A program made the translations under genes and the position numbers. Under the pieces are notes generated by a model that did no database searches, was not told the origin of the DNA, and saw only the letters and a list, made by a program, of their open reading frames with translations. A stretch of 64,000 nt of DNA from Chimonanthus salicifolius (lineage: Eukaryota; Streptophyta; Magnoliopsida; Laurales; Calycanthaceae), in the NCBI GenBank assembly GCA_013350335.1, contig CM023535.1, positions 27,682,617-27,746,616 on the forward strand, given 5' to 3'. Of this stretch, positions 34,768 to 46,680 are shown one piece after another (the first letter of the stretch is position 1; each line of letters opens with the position of its first letter).

Positions 34768-37700
34768 TGTAACACCCTGACCTGAAGGTGGGCCCAGAAC
34801 GCTACTTCATTTTTTTTATAACAATCTCGAACTAGGCTTGAACAAACGTTAGGCATAGAAATAAAATGTCACACATGTTCTTTACATGTGGACTCAAACA
34901 TATACTATATGTCTACCTTTTTTCTAGCATACAACATATAAACAAATATTTTCATCATAATAGGATAGTCTCATTCATAACAGCGTTACTAACAGTAACA
35001 CAGTGGTTCATACATAATTACAAAACATGTACCATAAGAGGTACCCTACAAAACATGGTTCCAAAGACCAATAAACAAAATAAATGTAATTCCCATCCAT
35101 GGGATTCCAAGAAACCGCATCAACTTAATCCATCCTTAAGCTTGAAATGGAGGTTCCTCCTCATAGGGTACATCTCCTGAAATGTGAGTGAGGTGAGCTA
35201 ACCAGCCCAGTGAAAAAACATAACAATGCAGTGTAACGATTATCAAGTTAGCCAAAATCAACATTCTCATCATAATATGGTTGTCATGCCAAAATATCAA
35301 TTCATTCTCAAATTACTGCTTATATTTAACGCAACACCTAGACACTACACTAACTACAAGCATTAAGTCTCCGACACGCTCAAAATGCAGAATCTTGCAA
35401 GTATATCTCCATCATACTAGGGCCGGTACTAACACACCGGGGCCAGCAACTGACACACTTGGGCAAGTAGAAGCAAACCGACACACGTGGGCTGATAATA
35501 GACACACCTGTGCCGATAATAGTTTAGTAGTAAGGGTATGTGGAAGCAGTATCAATATCATTATAGCATTTCATCATCATAATCAATATATGATAAACAT
35601 CCTTAGTATCAATAAACACTTTTCACAATAGTGCACCATGTCTAGACATATATGTGGGTTTATCAAATCAGATTCTTGAAATCACTCATTGTACCAGATC
35701 CTCTTAACTTGATTTACTCCTACTGCAATTGTCAAGTCTCCTCACCGTATGTATGGTGTATAGGGATATCTCCCAAAACATGAAAATAAGAATATAACAA
35801 ATTATACAATCATCAATCAAACATAATACACATAATCATAATATTGCAAATCCTTTTATCCTATTTTCTAGAAAACTTCAAGGGTAATAGATATGAGTCT
35901 CCTAAATGATTTACTATCCTTTTTTAGACTACAATAATTAGCAATATAATAGAATGCTCAGGCCGCTACTCGTATAGCAAGTTAGGCCTAAAGATATAAA
36001 TATAGGGTGCTCACGCCACTACTTGTATAGCAAGTTAGGCCTAGAGATACAAATATAGGGTGCTCAGGCTACTACTCATATAGTGAGTTAGGCCTAGAAG
36101 TACACTCAGTGCCCGAACCCTTCTTTTCTACCGAGTGACGAAGTTAATCGCTCAGCTACTGATAACTATCGGACTGAATCAGCCACAGAAGTGAATACAT
36201 AATATAGATTTACCTGATAATATCAATGAAAAAGAGGTAAGTATCACTTTTAATTAAGTGGGTATAAACATCACATTAAAATCCATGATTCAAATCATAA
36301 AATCCTATTTTAGACTAAGTTTCAAGATCTGATATGGGTTCTTCGGAACATGCCTCGGAACCTGGTACTATGGCTTCGGACCTTCCGAGCCACTGCCTAA
36401 AACTGAGCCTTCACTGAACCTTCAGAGCCTAAGTTCTATTCTTTGGAACTTCCGAAGTTCAAGTCTCGGAACTTTCAAGCCTACTGCCAAACAAAAACAG
36501 GAAAATAGTTGTTCTGTTGGTCTCGGAACATGTTGAGTACTGTTCGGAACTTCTAACAGTTCGGATCGTCCGAGAGGTTCTCGGAACGTCACAACAGAAA
36601 TAGAGAGCTCAACGGTTACTCTCTGTTCTTTCGGAACTTCCGAAGTGCTGCGTTCGAAACTTCCAAAGATCGATTCTCGGATATTCCGAGAGTTGTCTTC
36701 TACATCAGTTACCTGCAACAAAGCAGTAATGAGCGAGACAATATGAAATACGAATAAAAAAATAGTGGGTTTCTTGGATTCATTTTTCACATTCTAAGGG
36801 TCGGATGGACTCTACAGTGAGTCCTTTTTACTTCAGAAATCAATTGAAGTATTTAAACTGATTAAATCATTAGATTAAAACAGAGAACCAATATGACATA
36901 AGAAAATCCAAGTTTTTCACTGAACTTCAAAACTGATTTTCAGATACAAAATTTAACCAAAATGACTTCTATTTGATTCTAAACTGATTAGAATTTAAAA
37001 ACAAAGACAATGATTACCTTCGCTTTCGTTCTTGGGTTGAAAATCACCAACTGAAAAAAAATCTCACACTTAAGTTAACGGTAAAAACTAACAGGGAAGA
37101 CCAGAGGTTTTCAAGTGAGAATTCAGTGGGAAATTTCATCTGGAAATGGCCTCAATTTATAGCCAAAGGAGGAGCAGGGTGGTAAGTACCATGCAAGGTT
37201 GAGAGGTGACCACATCACCTCTGCAACCTACGATCATAGCTTGCATGAGTCAACGCTCATGCAGCTGCTTCATCGCATCACCTGCTACACAGGTGTTTGC
37301 AGAAGTTTGGGTAATTGCATTTTAGCCATTCAAAAGTTATTTGCATATTAATCCAGTTTCTTTTATTTTTTATATTTAGCTATTAAATTATTTATTTAAT
37401 TTAATCCATCACACCCAAAATGTGGGTATTAAAATCTAAAGGTACTATAAAAATTTGGAGATTTACATTTTATTATAATTACTTGATTTAGACAAAATTC
37501 ATGTTTTTGGCACTATTCACTTAACTTAATTTGTATTTATTTTAAGAGTTTAAATTCTCTATTTTCAACATCTGGAAAAATAAAACAATGTATTAAAATA
37601 CAATCTAACTATACATATTTTTCTCTAAATTTTCAAACTTCTAAAATCATTAAAATAAGAGTTTCTTAGTTTTCGAGAGTTTTTTTGAGTAACTTTTAAA

Positions 37701-37981
37701 TATAATTTTCTAAAATAAAGCTACTTATAAATTTCAGAATTTAAATCCCTAACAGAAAATCAATAACACTCAAATAATAATAACCAAATAATTATTCAAT
37801 CAATAAAGACACTGCTAATAGTAAGTTACCATTTTGCCCTTCTAACTTCAATGAGTTGGATCAATGAGCTATCGAGCTCCGATTGGGCTAAAACTGGATT
37901 TTCACTAATCCCTCACTTTAATCTATGCGATCAACATGTTAAATCATATTATTTAAGCCTAAATCGGGTTAGGGTATTACA
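34768..37981 (-). repeat. 3' LTR of the nested gypsy element
   Basis: Ends TGTAACACCC and GGGTATTACA are inverted forms of TGTAAYACCC. It carries a minus TATA region near 37150-37162 (CTATAAATTGAGG), three 53-bp tandem units at 35956-36104, a GACACAC-type array at about 35423-35525, and clustered GGAACTTCCGAA words at 36340-36690. Confidence 0.88.
35956..36104. repeat. 53-bp tandem repeat, three units
   Basis: Units starting GCTCAGGC at 35956, 36009 and 36062 share GTATAGCAAGTTAGGCC. They lie in the R/U5 side of the gypsy LTR. Confidence 0.88.
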
Positions 37982-37984
37982 TCC

Positions 37985-37996
37985 TACCCCCCTTAA
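37985..37996 (-). other. Polypurine tract of the nested gypsy element
   Basis: TTAAGGGGGGTA on the minus strand, just before the LTR start at 37981. It is preceded by TTTCGGGACGAAATTTC, typical of chromovirus gypsy 3' ends. Confidence 0.8.
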
Positions 37997-38039
37997 AGAA
38001 ATTTCGTCCCGAAATTTAAAATAAACCTCGTACCTTTTT

Positions 38040-38499
38040 ATTCAGTAAATAGACTAGGGTACATCATCCGTATTGTCGACTCTAGTTTCCACGTCACATG
38101 TTGTATGTCACGGTGTTGCCATAGCACTTGCATTAGTGGTATGGACTTCCTTCTGAGTACTTGAGTTCGAGATCCTTATATCTCAATTGACACTTCTTCA
38201 AAAGTCAAATCTTCCGAAACTTCAATGTATTCAAAACTCAACACATGAGATGGATCAGGCTCGTACCTTTTCAACATAGATACATGGAATGTACTATGTA
38301 CTCTTGCCATTGCCTGAGGAATATCCGGTTGATAGGCTACTTCTCCTATTCTTTTCAAGATTTCAAAGGGACCAACATATCCAGGTGATAGTTTTCCCTT
38401 ACGACCTAACCGCTGAACTCCATGGCGTGGCGCCACACATAAGAATACTTGATCACCGACTGCAAACTCCAAAGGTCTCAGCCTTTTGTCAGAGACCTT
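38040..38499 (-). pseudogene. Gypsy integrase C-terminal fragment
   Basis: From 38499 to a stop at 38176 the frame encodes the end of a Ty3/gypsy integrase: [58 protein letters not shown]. After a stop or frameshift, VLRRKSIPLMQVLWQHRDIQ, HVTWKLESTIR and MYPSLF continue it, the chromodomain-like tail of plant chromoviruses (V-x-W...TWE...YPxLF). The reading frame runs on into the LTR fragment for 14 codons (to 38541), a fusion product of the deletion. It is not functional. Confidence 0.88.
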
Positions 38500-38911
38500 A
38501 AAATAAAACAATGTATTAAAATACAATCTAACTATACACATTTTTCTCTAAATTTTCAAGCTTCTAAAATCACTAAAATAAGCGTTTCTTAATTTTCGGG
38601 ACTTTTTTCGGGTAACTTTTAAATATAATTTTCTGAAATAATAACATAAAGATACTTATAAATTTTAGAATTTAAATCCCTAATAGAAGATCAATAACAC
38701 TCAAATAATAATAACCAAACAATTATTCAATCAATAAATACACTGTTAATGGTAAATTACCATTTTGCCCATCTAACTTCAATGAGTTGGATCAATGAGC
38801 TATCGAGCTTCGATTGAGCCAAAACTGGATTTTCACTAATCCCTCACTGTAATCTATGCGATCAACAGGTTAAATCATATTATTTAGGCCAAAATAGGGT
38901 CAGATATTATA
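38500..38911 (-). repeat. 5' LTR fragment of the nested gypsy element
   Basis: 412 bp parallel to 37570-37981 with scattered differences. The left edge at 38500 is a sharp junction with integrase sequence. The outer end TATAATATCT replaces the expected TGTAATACCC. Confidence 0.85.
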
Positions 38912-41809
38912 GTGTTAGCAAATGTGATTAAGCAATCAACACAAGGAATTACCTCTAAGACCATAAGCACAAGGACACAAGATATATAGTGGTTCGGTTA
39001 GCCAACCTATATCTACTGTTAGGACTAGCTCAACCTTAAGCTATCCCAAAATTCATTAAATGAGAACTTACACCCTCACAATTAGAGTAAGAATTCCACC
39101 TAAATCAATCGGCTAAGAATTTCACCCACCACATGTAAAATAAGAATTCCAACTATTTGATTTGGCTGCGAATTCCACCCACCACGTGTGCTAGAGACGA
39201 CGCTCTAGATTTTTATAGTGGTTCTGGAGCCAAGCCTCCTTAATCCACTTTCACAGGATAAATATTTTAAAACAAAATTAAAATCAAGAACACTTGCCTT
39301 GTAGATCTTTTTCGAAGATGTGCTTCTCAAAGATCCACCCAATGTGTGCCCGAGTTAATCCCGACGCTCCGCTTTATAGCCGTCCTTGAGCAATCAAAAT
39401 TTCAAGGTGACTAGGAAACTGATTCTGTCCTAATTTGTATATTTTATTTTCTCATCTCTTTCTCTCTTTCACTAACTCAATCAGTAGATTGGTTGTATTT
39501 GATTCTCAGGTGCAGGCAAAAGAGAGTTGATCATTCCTTAGAGTGTGTGAATTTTCTCAGTTCAAGGAATATGATTAAATGATCACACAGCTCTCATATT
39601 TATGGAGGAGTCAACACAATTTTTCTAACTATCCAGTTTCGACAGGTCGGAGCCACCGATGGGTCGGTGTTCATATTTATTACCGATCAACCACTCGACC
39701 GTTGTATATTAAATGCACTCCCAACGGCATAATTAATTCCCGGTCGACAAGTTAGTGTTACCGATGGGTCGACAGTCATAGCACCGATAGGTCGTTGCAT
39801 ACGAGGGTCTCGTTCTGATGTAACCACATACAGACAGAATTTCAAGTCCGGAAACATGTCTTGCCCAGAATGACCTGTTGCCCTTTACCGAGGGGTCGGT
39901 CCTGGTACTCTCGATCGATCTTGAATTACCAAGATGTCTGTTTTCTCGAGAGTCCACTTGAGTTCTAAGTTTCAGAACTCATAAGTTATCATTGACGAGT
40001 CCTCGACCGCGAGGGGTTGTTAAGTTCATCACTGAGTGGTTGGTGCATACGAGACTCTCGATCAGAGGCACACCCAGAATGACAGTTCTATAATCCAGAA
40101 CCTTTGTCAATTTGGCCGACTAGTCTATAACCACGATGGGTCGATCCTGCCTCCACCGAGGGGTCTGTGAGATCGACTGGTCGAGCTGATAGTGAACTTA
40201 ATTCATATTTCCAAGTTCAATTCCAATTCACTGTTAAACTTCCTCTCTATACTTTTTAATGATTTGATCATTTGTTCAACTAAGCCTAGGCAAGGTCCTT
40301 CTAAGGTGTGGGTTCCACCTAAAGTCATTTATGGCCATCATATATGTTTTGTGATTGCCATAACGATGAGCTTTAATCCGTTGGAGCATAATCTTCAATC
40401 TTGAACACCTTGTATCTTCAAGCTTCTAGCAAGTGCTTCTTCCCGAGTCATGGGATTGACAAACTTAGAGATTCGGCAAAGCCAGGGCACTAACAATCTC
40501 CGCCTTTATCAATTTCATAACAAAACCTAGAAGCTAACCCAATTACAAACCCACCCTTATTACATCACATTTGAATACTAAAATATTACATTAATTACAT
40601 GTACATATTCAAATGGAAAACAAGAGTATGATCTTCGCATATTCTTGTTCAGCTTGCTTCATTTCATGTTTTCCTGTTCAAACACATAAGCAAGCAATAC
40701 TAGAAAATCATTAAAGGGGTTAGTCCAAAACATAAATATGCATCCATTGACTAAACTAGATTTGTATTCATGCTCCCCCGTATACCATGATTTCATAGAA
40801 ACCAACACTACCCATAGCATATCCAAGCTATCAATGTTGAGAAGATTTTCTCCCCCAATCTTTTTGATTTTCCAAACTCTAAGCGTATACATTCCCATGT
40901 CCATTGGCTTCTTCCAATCTTACCAATTACTCCTCTTAATTGGCTTCTTCCAATATTACCAATTACTCCTCTTAATTGTCTTTGATTTCTAACAATTTCT
41001 ACTAATTTCTTCCCTATTTTGTCATACAATTGACAAAGGTTTATTAGGCAGAGATCGATTTTCCTTTCATTGTGAAGGAATTAGATTTCAAGCACTCCCC
41101 CATGCTTCATGCATTTAATGCTTCCATGAGTTCACTTCCAACTCATTTAATCTTTCCATTGATCAATGCATGCTTCTCATGCATTCAAGCATTGATCTCC
41201 TCCACAGTATAATGTAAATTGCTATTGCATTACTGTCTTTCTTCTTCTTCCCTTTTAAGAGTTATGCTGTCTTAAAAGTGTTCTCCCAATGGGGTCAAGC
41301 TAACTTACCTAGCTTCCCTTTTTAGAGTCTTCTCCCTCACTCTCCAAGCTACATTTTCTAGTGTCTTTGACTTAACTCCCATATAAAATTAGCTGCCTTT
41401 AAGTTTATTTTTCTCCAATATTTCTTTGAAGCTTGCATCATCCTTCCTCCCTACACTGTCATGACCAGTGACAGGTGCTAAACAACACATATTTTGTGCT
41501 CCCTCAAACTCTAAGGTTGTGTGCAACATCACATCCCAATCCCTATCTCCCTAACATGCCAATACAAAACCAACTCATTCAAAGCTGCATGTTAGTCTAT
41601 TTAACAAAAACCATGTTAACCATAGACAAGAGATAAAAGGCATTCAAACACAGCAATACACACATCACACCATAGCAAACCATATCATATCATTGATAAT
41701 CAAAATGTGTAGTACATATGGTTTTGGAGGGGACATCATGGATGCTTAGACAAAAAATCAAAAAGTATAGTTTTTCAAAATTTAAAACATAAAAACATGA
41801 AGAACTATC

Positions 41810-42427
41810 CTAAGCAGGGCCATCCTGTGGAGGTGTTGGAGGAGAAGAGGATCGAGAATTTGGAACTGTGCTATCAGATCTGGCAGAGGAGGAGATAACA
41901 GAGACTAGTTCCTAGACAGGCAACCTGATGTTATCTAGAATTTTGTCATTGTTGTCCATTCTCCTTTCAAGTGTGAAGACCCTTCTGCTAAGACTGACAT
42001 TCTCTTGAGGGGGATATTGGTATTCTTCTTCTTCCTCAGTGTCTCTCCAAAATTCCTCCGAACGATGACTTTCTTCCTCACTACTGTTATCAGGGATAAT
42101 GATATGGCATTCGTTACTAGTTCTAAGAATATTCTTCTCTTCTACATCTTCTCTCCTTCCCTCATGATGTTCTTCGACGAAGATGACATCTTTGTCAACG
42201 ACGGGTAACCTCTGGTTGGGTTTTCTGGTGAGAACTGGATTCTGGTTTGTGGAGAGAGAGAGTGAACTTACCAGCCTAAACAGACACATGATTTCCAGAG
42301 CTAGGGCCAGGGCAAGATCGAAAGGCTGATCTTTTAGTTCTTTTAGGCCACTGACTGGTTTCTCCTCGTTCTTCAGAGGTATGAGGGCGTGACAAGGCTG
42401 CCATCTTTCCGAGCATGGTTTTTCCAT
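41810..42427 (-). pseudogene. Accessory ORF of the copia element, one internal stop
   Basis: 171 codons from ATG (42427) to a stop at 41912, then 34 more in the same frame to 41810, ending in PPTPPQDGPA. The product is acidic in the middle (SSEEESHRSEEF, DTEEEEEYQ). A short helical stretch (RRVFTLERRMDNNDKILDNI) could form a coiled coil. A similar C-terminal tail ends the remnant at 9253-9435. The function is unknown; I did not recognise a named family. Its position between gag and the polypurine tract replaces pol. Confidence 0.55.
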
Positions 42428-43469
42428 GAGGAGATCATGAAACAGTGGCTTGGAGGTGGATGAGGTGAAGACTAAACCTAAATTGATCTAAGAAAATCAC
42501 AAAAATCGTGATTTTCAGGCCTTGAGGAACAAAAACCCTATGGTTTTCCGACGAGAAATCATTCCGAGAGGTCACGTTGACTGGTCTAGGGCAGTGGAAG
42601 TGAAATGGAGATCACTAAACCTTCGCGGGAGAGGAGACGACAAATTCAAATGAATTATCATTTTAGCAGAAAGGGTCCCTTTTAATTTAAACATTCTATC
42701 TCACCGACATGTTGCTTCCATCGACAGATCAAACCTTTCAACAGTGCTCAATTTAGCACAGTACCGACATATTTACCACACTGGCTAGTCTATTCACCGA
42801 CATGTCGACTACACCGAGAGGTTTAGACAGCAGAGTAATCATCCCTGATTTGTGCAAATTGATGAAATCCTATTCTAAGCATGACATACACAGATCTATT
42901 CCAATATAATAAAACACAGATATGCCAAAAATAATTCATCAAATCATTAAAACATGCACAAGATCAAAATTTACATTCTAAAACACATAAAGTTCAAAAT
43001 ACTTTGAACGGAATGTACGGCTTTCCAAGTAGAATATGTACTATACCCAGGAAGAGTACATTCTAGACTTGTAGTTAGCCAATTTTTCTTTCCTCATGTC
43101 ACAACACTTTTCTGCTATGTGAACTCACGTGGTCTCTTGTGAGTCCATTTGTAGTGGTCTAAGATATATAAGTTAATCTTAAACCAAAACAAAAATGAAT
43201 GGTTGTCTATCTTCTGGGTACAAAGATTGTGTCATTTGGTACTGCATACACACCCCTATGATCGTACCTTTGATGACCAAACTTGGGATCCTTCCACTCT
43301 TTTAAGACATGATTCAACTGTCTCAACAAATAGTCTTGCCTTATGTGACACCTTTCTTGAGTTTCTTTTAAGGTTAGGTATTGGTGGATGTCTTTTAGGC
43401 ATAGGCTTTACTGGATTGTGCCCTTTAGTTTGTTTTTTCCTTTCCAAGTGTCTCTTCCAATGGTAGTAA

Positions 43470-44864
43470 TTTCTTTGAAATGCCCAACCCTATGACAGAA
43501 ATAACACTGTCCTGTTGAAGGGTGAGAGACACTTATTTTTCCAAATACCACAAGGTTCATAGGTTCTTTAGTGGATGAGGCAACAAGACCAGACCTATCA
43601 CCATATTGTTTACCTGAACGTAGGAGTTTTTTAAGTCTTTCATCTCTTTGGATAAACTTATGTTGAAATGTTTCTTTATGAATTTTTAATTCCTTAACTT
43701 CCAAAGATAATTTTTTAACGTCCTCTTCAAGAAGGTTATTGTTACGTCACAGATTCTCGACATCCTTGCAGTGAATACTTATCTCTTCTTAAATATTTTT
43801 ATTGCTCTTTTTTAGTTTTGAGTTTTCATTGTGAGAGAGTTCCAACTTAGAGGTTAGGAGAGATTTTTCAGTTTTTAAATTCTCCACTTGATTAGAGAGG
43901 TTCAGGTTTTCATTTTTACCCTTGTCTAATTTATTTGCCAACCTCTCACTGTCAAGGAACATGGCACTGTAGGAGGCTTGAAGATTTTCATCATCTTCAC
44001 TCTCATCATCCTCCGTTACAGCTGTGGGATTTTCTTGATCACCAATGATCGAGGCTATGAGACTTTTTGATACATCAACTTTTCTTTGAGTCTCTTTATC
44101 ATAATTACTCTCTGATTTAGAGGTTTCCACATGGGTCACACCCATATTTATAGCCTTCTTAATTTTATCTAAGGACATTCGTTCATGACGTGTCCTCTCC
44201 CCCCACAATTATAGCAAGTTTGCTCCTTGGCAACCTCTCTCTCCTTCCCTTTCCCTCTAATTTCTTCTTGCCTTTTAGGGTATCTTTTACTTGATTCACC
44301 CTTTCCTATTCTTCTCAAGTTGTTTCTTTTAACAAAGTTTTATAAAAAAAATTGGCAAATATTGCCATGTCATTACTTGAGAACTCATCTTCTGAAAAAT
44401 CGTTTTTATCTTTTGATTCACAATGTCACTTATCTTGAAATAGAAATTCATGAAGACTTCATCCTCCCTCATTTTAACCGTATCAAATTGGTTTTGGAGG
44501 ATCTGAAGTTTGGACCTCTTAACTATTGAGGTTCCTTCGTAAGTTCTTTTAAGAACTTCCCATGCATCCTTTGCAGTTCCATAGGTCATAATTCGTCTGT
44601 ACTCGCTATCGGATACTGCACAGTTAAGGGCATTCATGGCTTTGCCATTAGCTGTCTGAGTAGTTTTCTCAGCAGGGGTCCAAGAAGAAAAATGGTTGGG
44701 TGTCATAAACATGGTTGAGGTGGATACTATCATCTTCTCTTCATGGGTTCCTTCCATCCAGTCTTTACAATATCCTATACCGATGAATCTATGGAAACAA
44801 CGAAACTTCTCATTTTGGCCTTCCATAAGGCATAGTTTGTTCCATCGAAGTAAGAGGGTTTGGA
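43470..44864 (-). pseudogene. Copia gag (UBN2-type) with two zinc-knuckle sites
   Basis: The N-terminus KPSYFDGTNYALWKAKMRSF is followed by SSV-stop-DIVKTG (Trp to TAG), a frame change, and ALNCAVSDSEYRRIMTYGTA, KDAWEVLKRTYEGTSIVKRS, KLQILQNQFDTVKMREDEVF: the copia gag domain. Next comes CYNCGGRGHVMNEC (44175-44216), a perfect CX2CX4HX4C knuckle, then a Glu/Lys-rich coiled-coil-like part, and CYFCHRVGHFKEI (about 43470-43505), a second knuckle whose fourth ligand is lost. Two knuckles with a long spacer recall the SIRE/Maximus group. Gag packages element RNA. Stops and shifts make it inactive. Confidence 0.82.
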
Positions 44865-44937
44865 TATTACACGACTGTCTCCCTTGGTATTTTAGGTTGG
44901 ATCAACTAGGATGATTAAATCCTTGTAGAGAGCAATA

Positions 44938-44950
44938 GGCTCTGAAACTA
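44938..44950 (-). other. Primer binding site of the copia complex
   Basis: TAGTTTCAGAGCC on the minus strand, two bases after the LTR C end. It matches the initiator-Met tRNA site TGGTATCAGAGCC at 11 of 13 positions. Confidence 0.8.
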
Positions 44951-44952
44951 AT

Positions 44953-46680
44953 TGAAAGTTCTCCTTTTGATGCTAGAACACTTTTGACCCTAGAAGAGGG
45001 GGGGGGGGGGGGTGTGAATAGGTCAATCTGAAATTCATTGGTTCATTTAAAAAATATTTGATTGATTAAGCAAGTGCAGCGGATATAACTATCAAGTGTT
45101 TGTGTGTGTTAGCAAATGTGATTAAGCAATCAACACAAAGAATTAGCTCTAACACCACAAGCACAAGGACACAAGATATATAGTGGTTCGGTTAGGTAAC
45201 TTACATCTACTATTAGGACTAGCTTAACCTTGAGTTATCCCTAAATTCACTAAGTGGAGACTTACACCCTTATAATTAGAGTAAAAATTCTACCTAACTC
45301 AATCGGCTGAAAATTTTACCGACCATATGTAAATAAGAATTCAACCTCATTGATTTGGCTGGGAATTCCACCCACCACGTGTGCCAGAGACGACGCTTTA
45401 GATTTTTTATAGTGGTTTCAGAGCTAAACCTCCTTAATCCACTTTCACAGGATAAAGGTTTTAAAACAAAATTAAAACTAAGAAGCACTTGCCTTGTAGC
45501 TCTTTCTCGAAGATATGTGCTTCTCAAAGATCCACCCAATGTGTGCCCAAGTTAATCCCGACTCTCTGCCTTATAGCCGTTGTTGAGCAATCACAATTTC
45601 AGGGTAACTAGGAAACTGATTCTGTCCTAGTTTGTATCTTTTCTTTTCTCCTCTCTTTCACTAACTCAATCAATAGATTGGTTGTATTTGATTTTTAGGT
45701 GTAGGCACAAGAGAGTTGATCGTTCCTTAGAGTGATTAAATTTTCTCAGTTCAAGGAAGATGATTAAATGATCACACAACTCTCATATTTATAGAGGAGT
45801 CAACACAATTTTTCAAACTGTCCAGTACCGACAGGTCGAGGCCATGGATGGGTCGGTGTTCATATTTATTACAGTTCAACCACTCGATCGTTGCAAATTA
45901 AATGCACTCCCAACAGTATAATTCATTCCCAGTCGACTGGTCAGTGTCACCGATGGGTCGACAGTCATGGCACCGAGAGGTTGGTATGTACGAGGGTCTC
46001 GATTTGGGGCAACACCATGCAGATAGAGTTTCATTTCCCGAAACTTTTCCTGCCCAGAAAGACTTGTCGCCATTTACCGAGGGGTCGGTCCTGGTACTCT
46101 CGATCGATATTGAATTACCGAGATGTCTGTTTTCTCGAGAGTCCACTTGAATTATAAATTCCAGAACTCATAAGTTATCATTGACGAGTCGTTGACTGAG
46201 AGGGATCGTTAAGTTCATCATCGAGGGTCGGTACATACGAGACTCTCGATCAAAGGCATACCCAGAATGATAGTTCTATGATCCAAAACCTTTTTCAATC
46301 TGGCCAACTAGTCTATGACCACGATGGGTCGATCCTGTCTCCACCAAGGGGTCGTGAGAACGACTGGTTGAGCTGACAGTGAATTTACTTCATATTCCAA
46401 GTTTGCTTCCAATTCACTGTCAAGTTTCCTCTCTAGGCTTTTAATGATTTGATCATTTGTTCAACTAAGCCTAGGCAAGGTCCTCCAAAGGTGTGGATTC
46501 CACCTAAAGTCATCTATTGCCATAATACATGTTTTGTGATTGCCACAACAATGAGCTTTAATCCGTTGGAGCATGATCTTCAATCTTGATTATCTTGAGT
46601 CTTCAAGCTTCTAGCAAGTGCTTCTTCCCGAGTCATGGAATTGATAAACTTAGGGAATCGGCAAAGCCGGGACACTAACA
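44953..46680 (-). repeat. LTR C of the copia complex (5' outer LTR)
   Basis: 1728 bp, uninterrupted, from TGAAAGTTCT to ACACTAACA. It serves as the reference copy for LTRs A and B. A G run lies at 44998-45012, a minus-strand CTATAAATATGAG TATA region near 45781-45793, and the CG-word cluster (GTCGAC, TCGGT, CACCGA) at 45830-46380, upstream of that TATA. Confidence 0.9.

Larger units (their letters stand above)
34768..38911 (-). mobile_element. Internally deleted gypsy element nested in LTR B
   Basis: 4.1 kb bounded by TGTAACACCC (34768) and GATATTATA (38911), with a perfect duplication GTGTT (34763-34767 and 38912-38916). Minus-strand order: the first 412 bp of the 5' LTR (38500-38911), the end of the integrase region (about 37997-38499), a polypurine tract, and a full 3' LTR (34768-37981, 3.2 kb). 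The rest of the 5' LTR, gag and nearly all of pol are gone in one deletion. The family is a chromovirus-like Ty3/gypsy group with long LTRs, judged from the integrase end. Confidence 0.92.
34671..40495 (-). repeat. LTR B of the copia complex (middle LTR)
   Basis: Left segment 34671-34767 and right segment 38917-40495 are joined by removing the gypsy element and one GTGTT. The outermost 60-70 bp, including the G run, are missing at the left because of the deletion. The right end reads CACTAACA beside a polypurine tract at 40496-40507. It closely resembles LTRs A and C. Confidence 0.85.
40496..44952 (-). mobile_element. Internal region of the copia complex (gag and accessory ORF, no pol)
   Basis: 4.46 kb between LTR B and LTR C. 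On the minus strand: primer site (44938-44950), gag (about 43470-44864), a coding-poor stretch, accessory ORF (41810-42427), about 1.3 kb non-coding, polypurine tract (40496-40507). No DDE integrase, reverse transcriptase or RNase H motif was seen in any frame. Confidence 0.82.
30854..46680 (-). mobile_element. Copia complex with three LTRs (LTR-int-LTR-int-LTR)
   Basis: The outer ends TGAAAGTTCT (30854) and ACACTAACA (46680) are flanked by a perfect duplication GAGAT (30849-30853 and 46681-46685), so the whole block behaves as one insertion. In minus-strand order: LTR C (44953-46680), primer site, internal region (40496-44952), LTR B (34671-40495, interrupted), a 470-bp internal remnant (34201-34670), LTR A (30854-34200, interrupted). 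Same LTR family as the element at 5328-12339. Unequal recombination between copies, followed by deletion of most of one internal region, explains the structure. Confidence 0.85.

Noticed and set aside
43203..44529. Plus-strand frames over the copia gag region
   Set aside because: They are the opposite strand of the gag sequence, which has clear domain and zinc-knuckle motifs on the minus strand.
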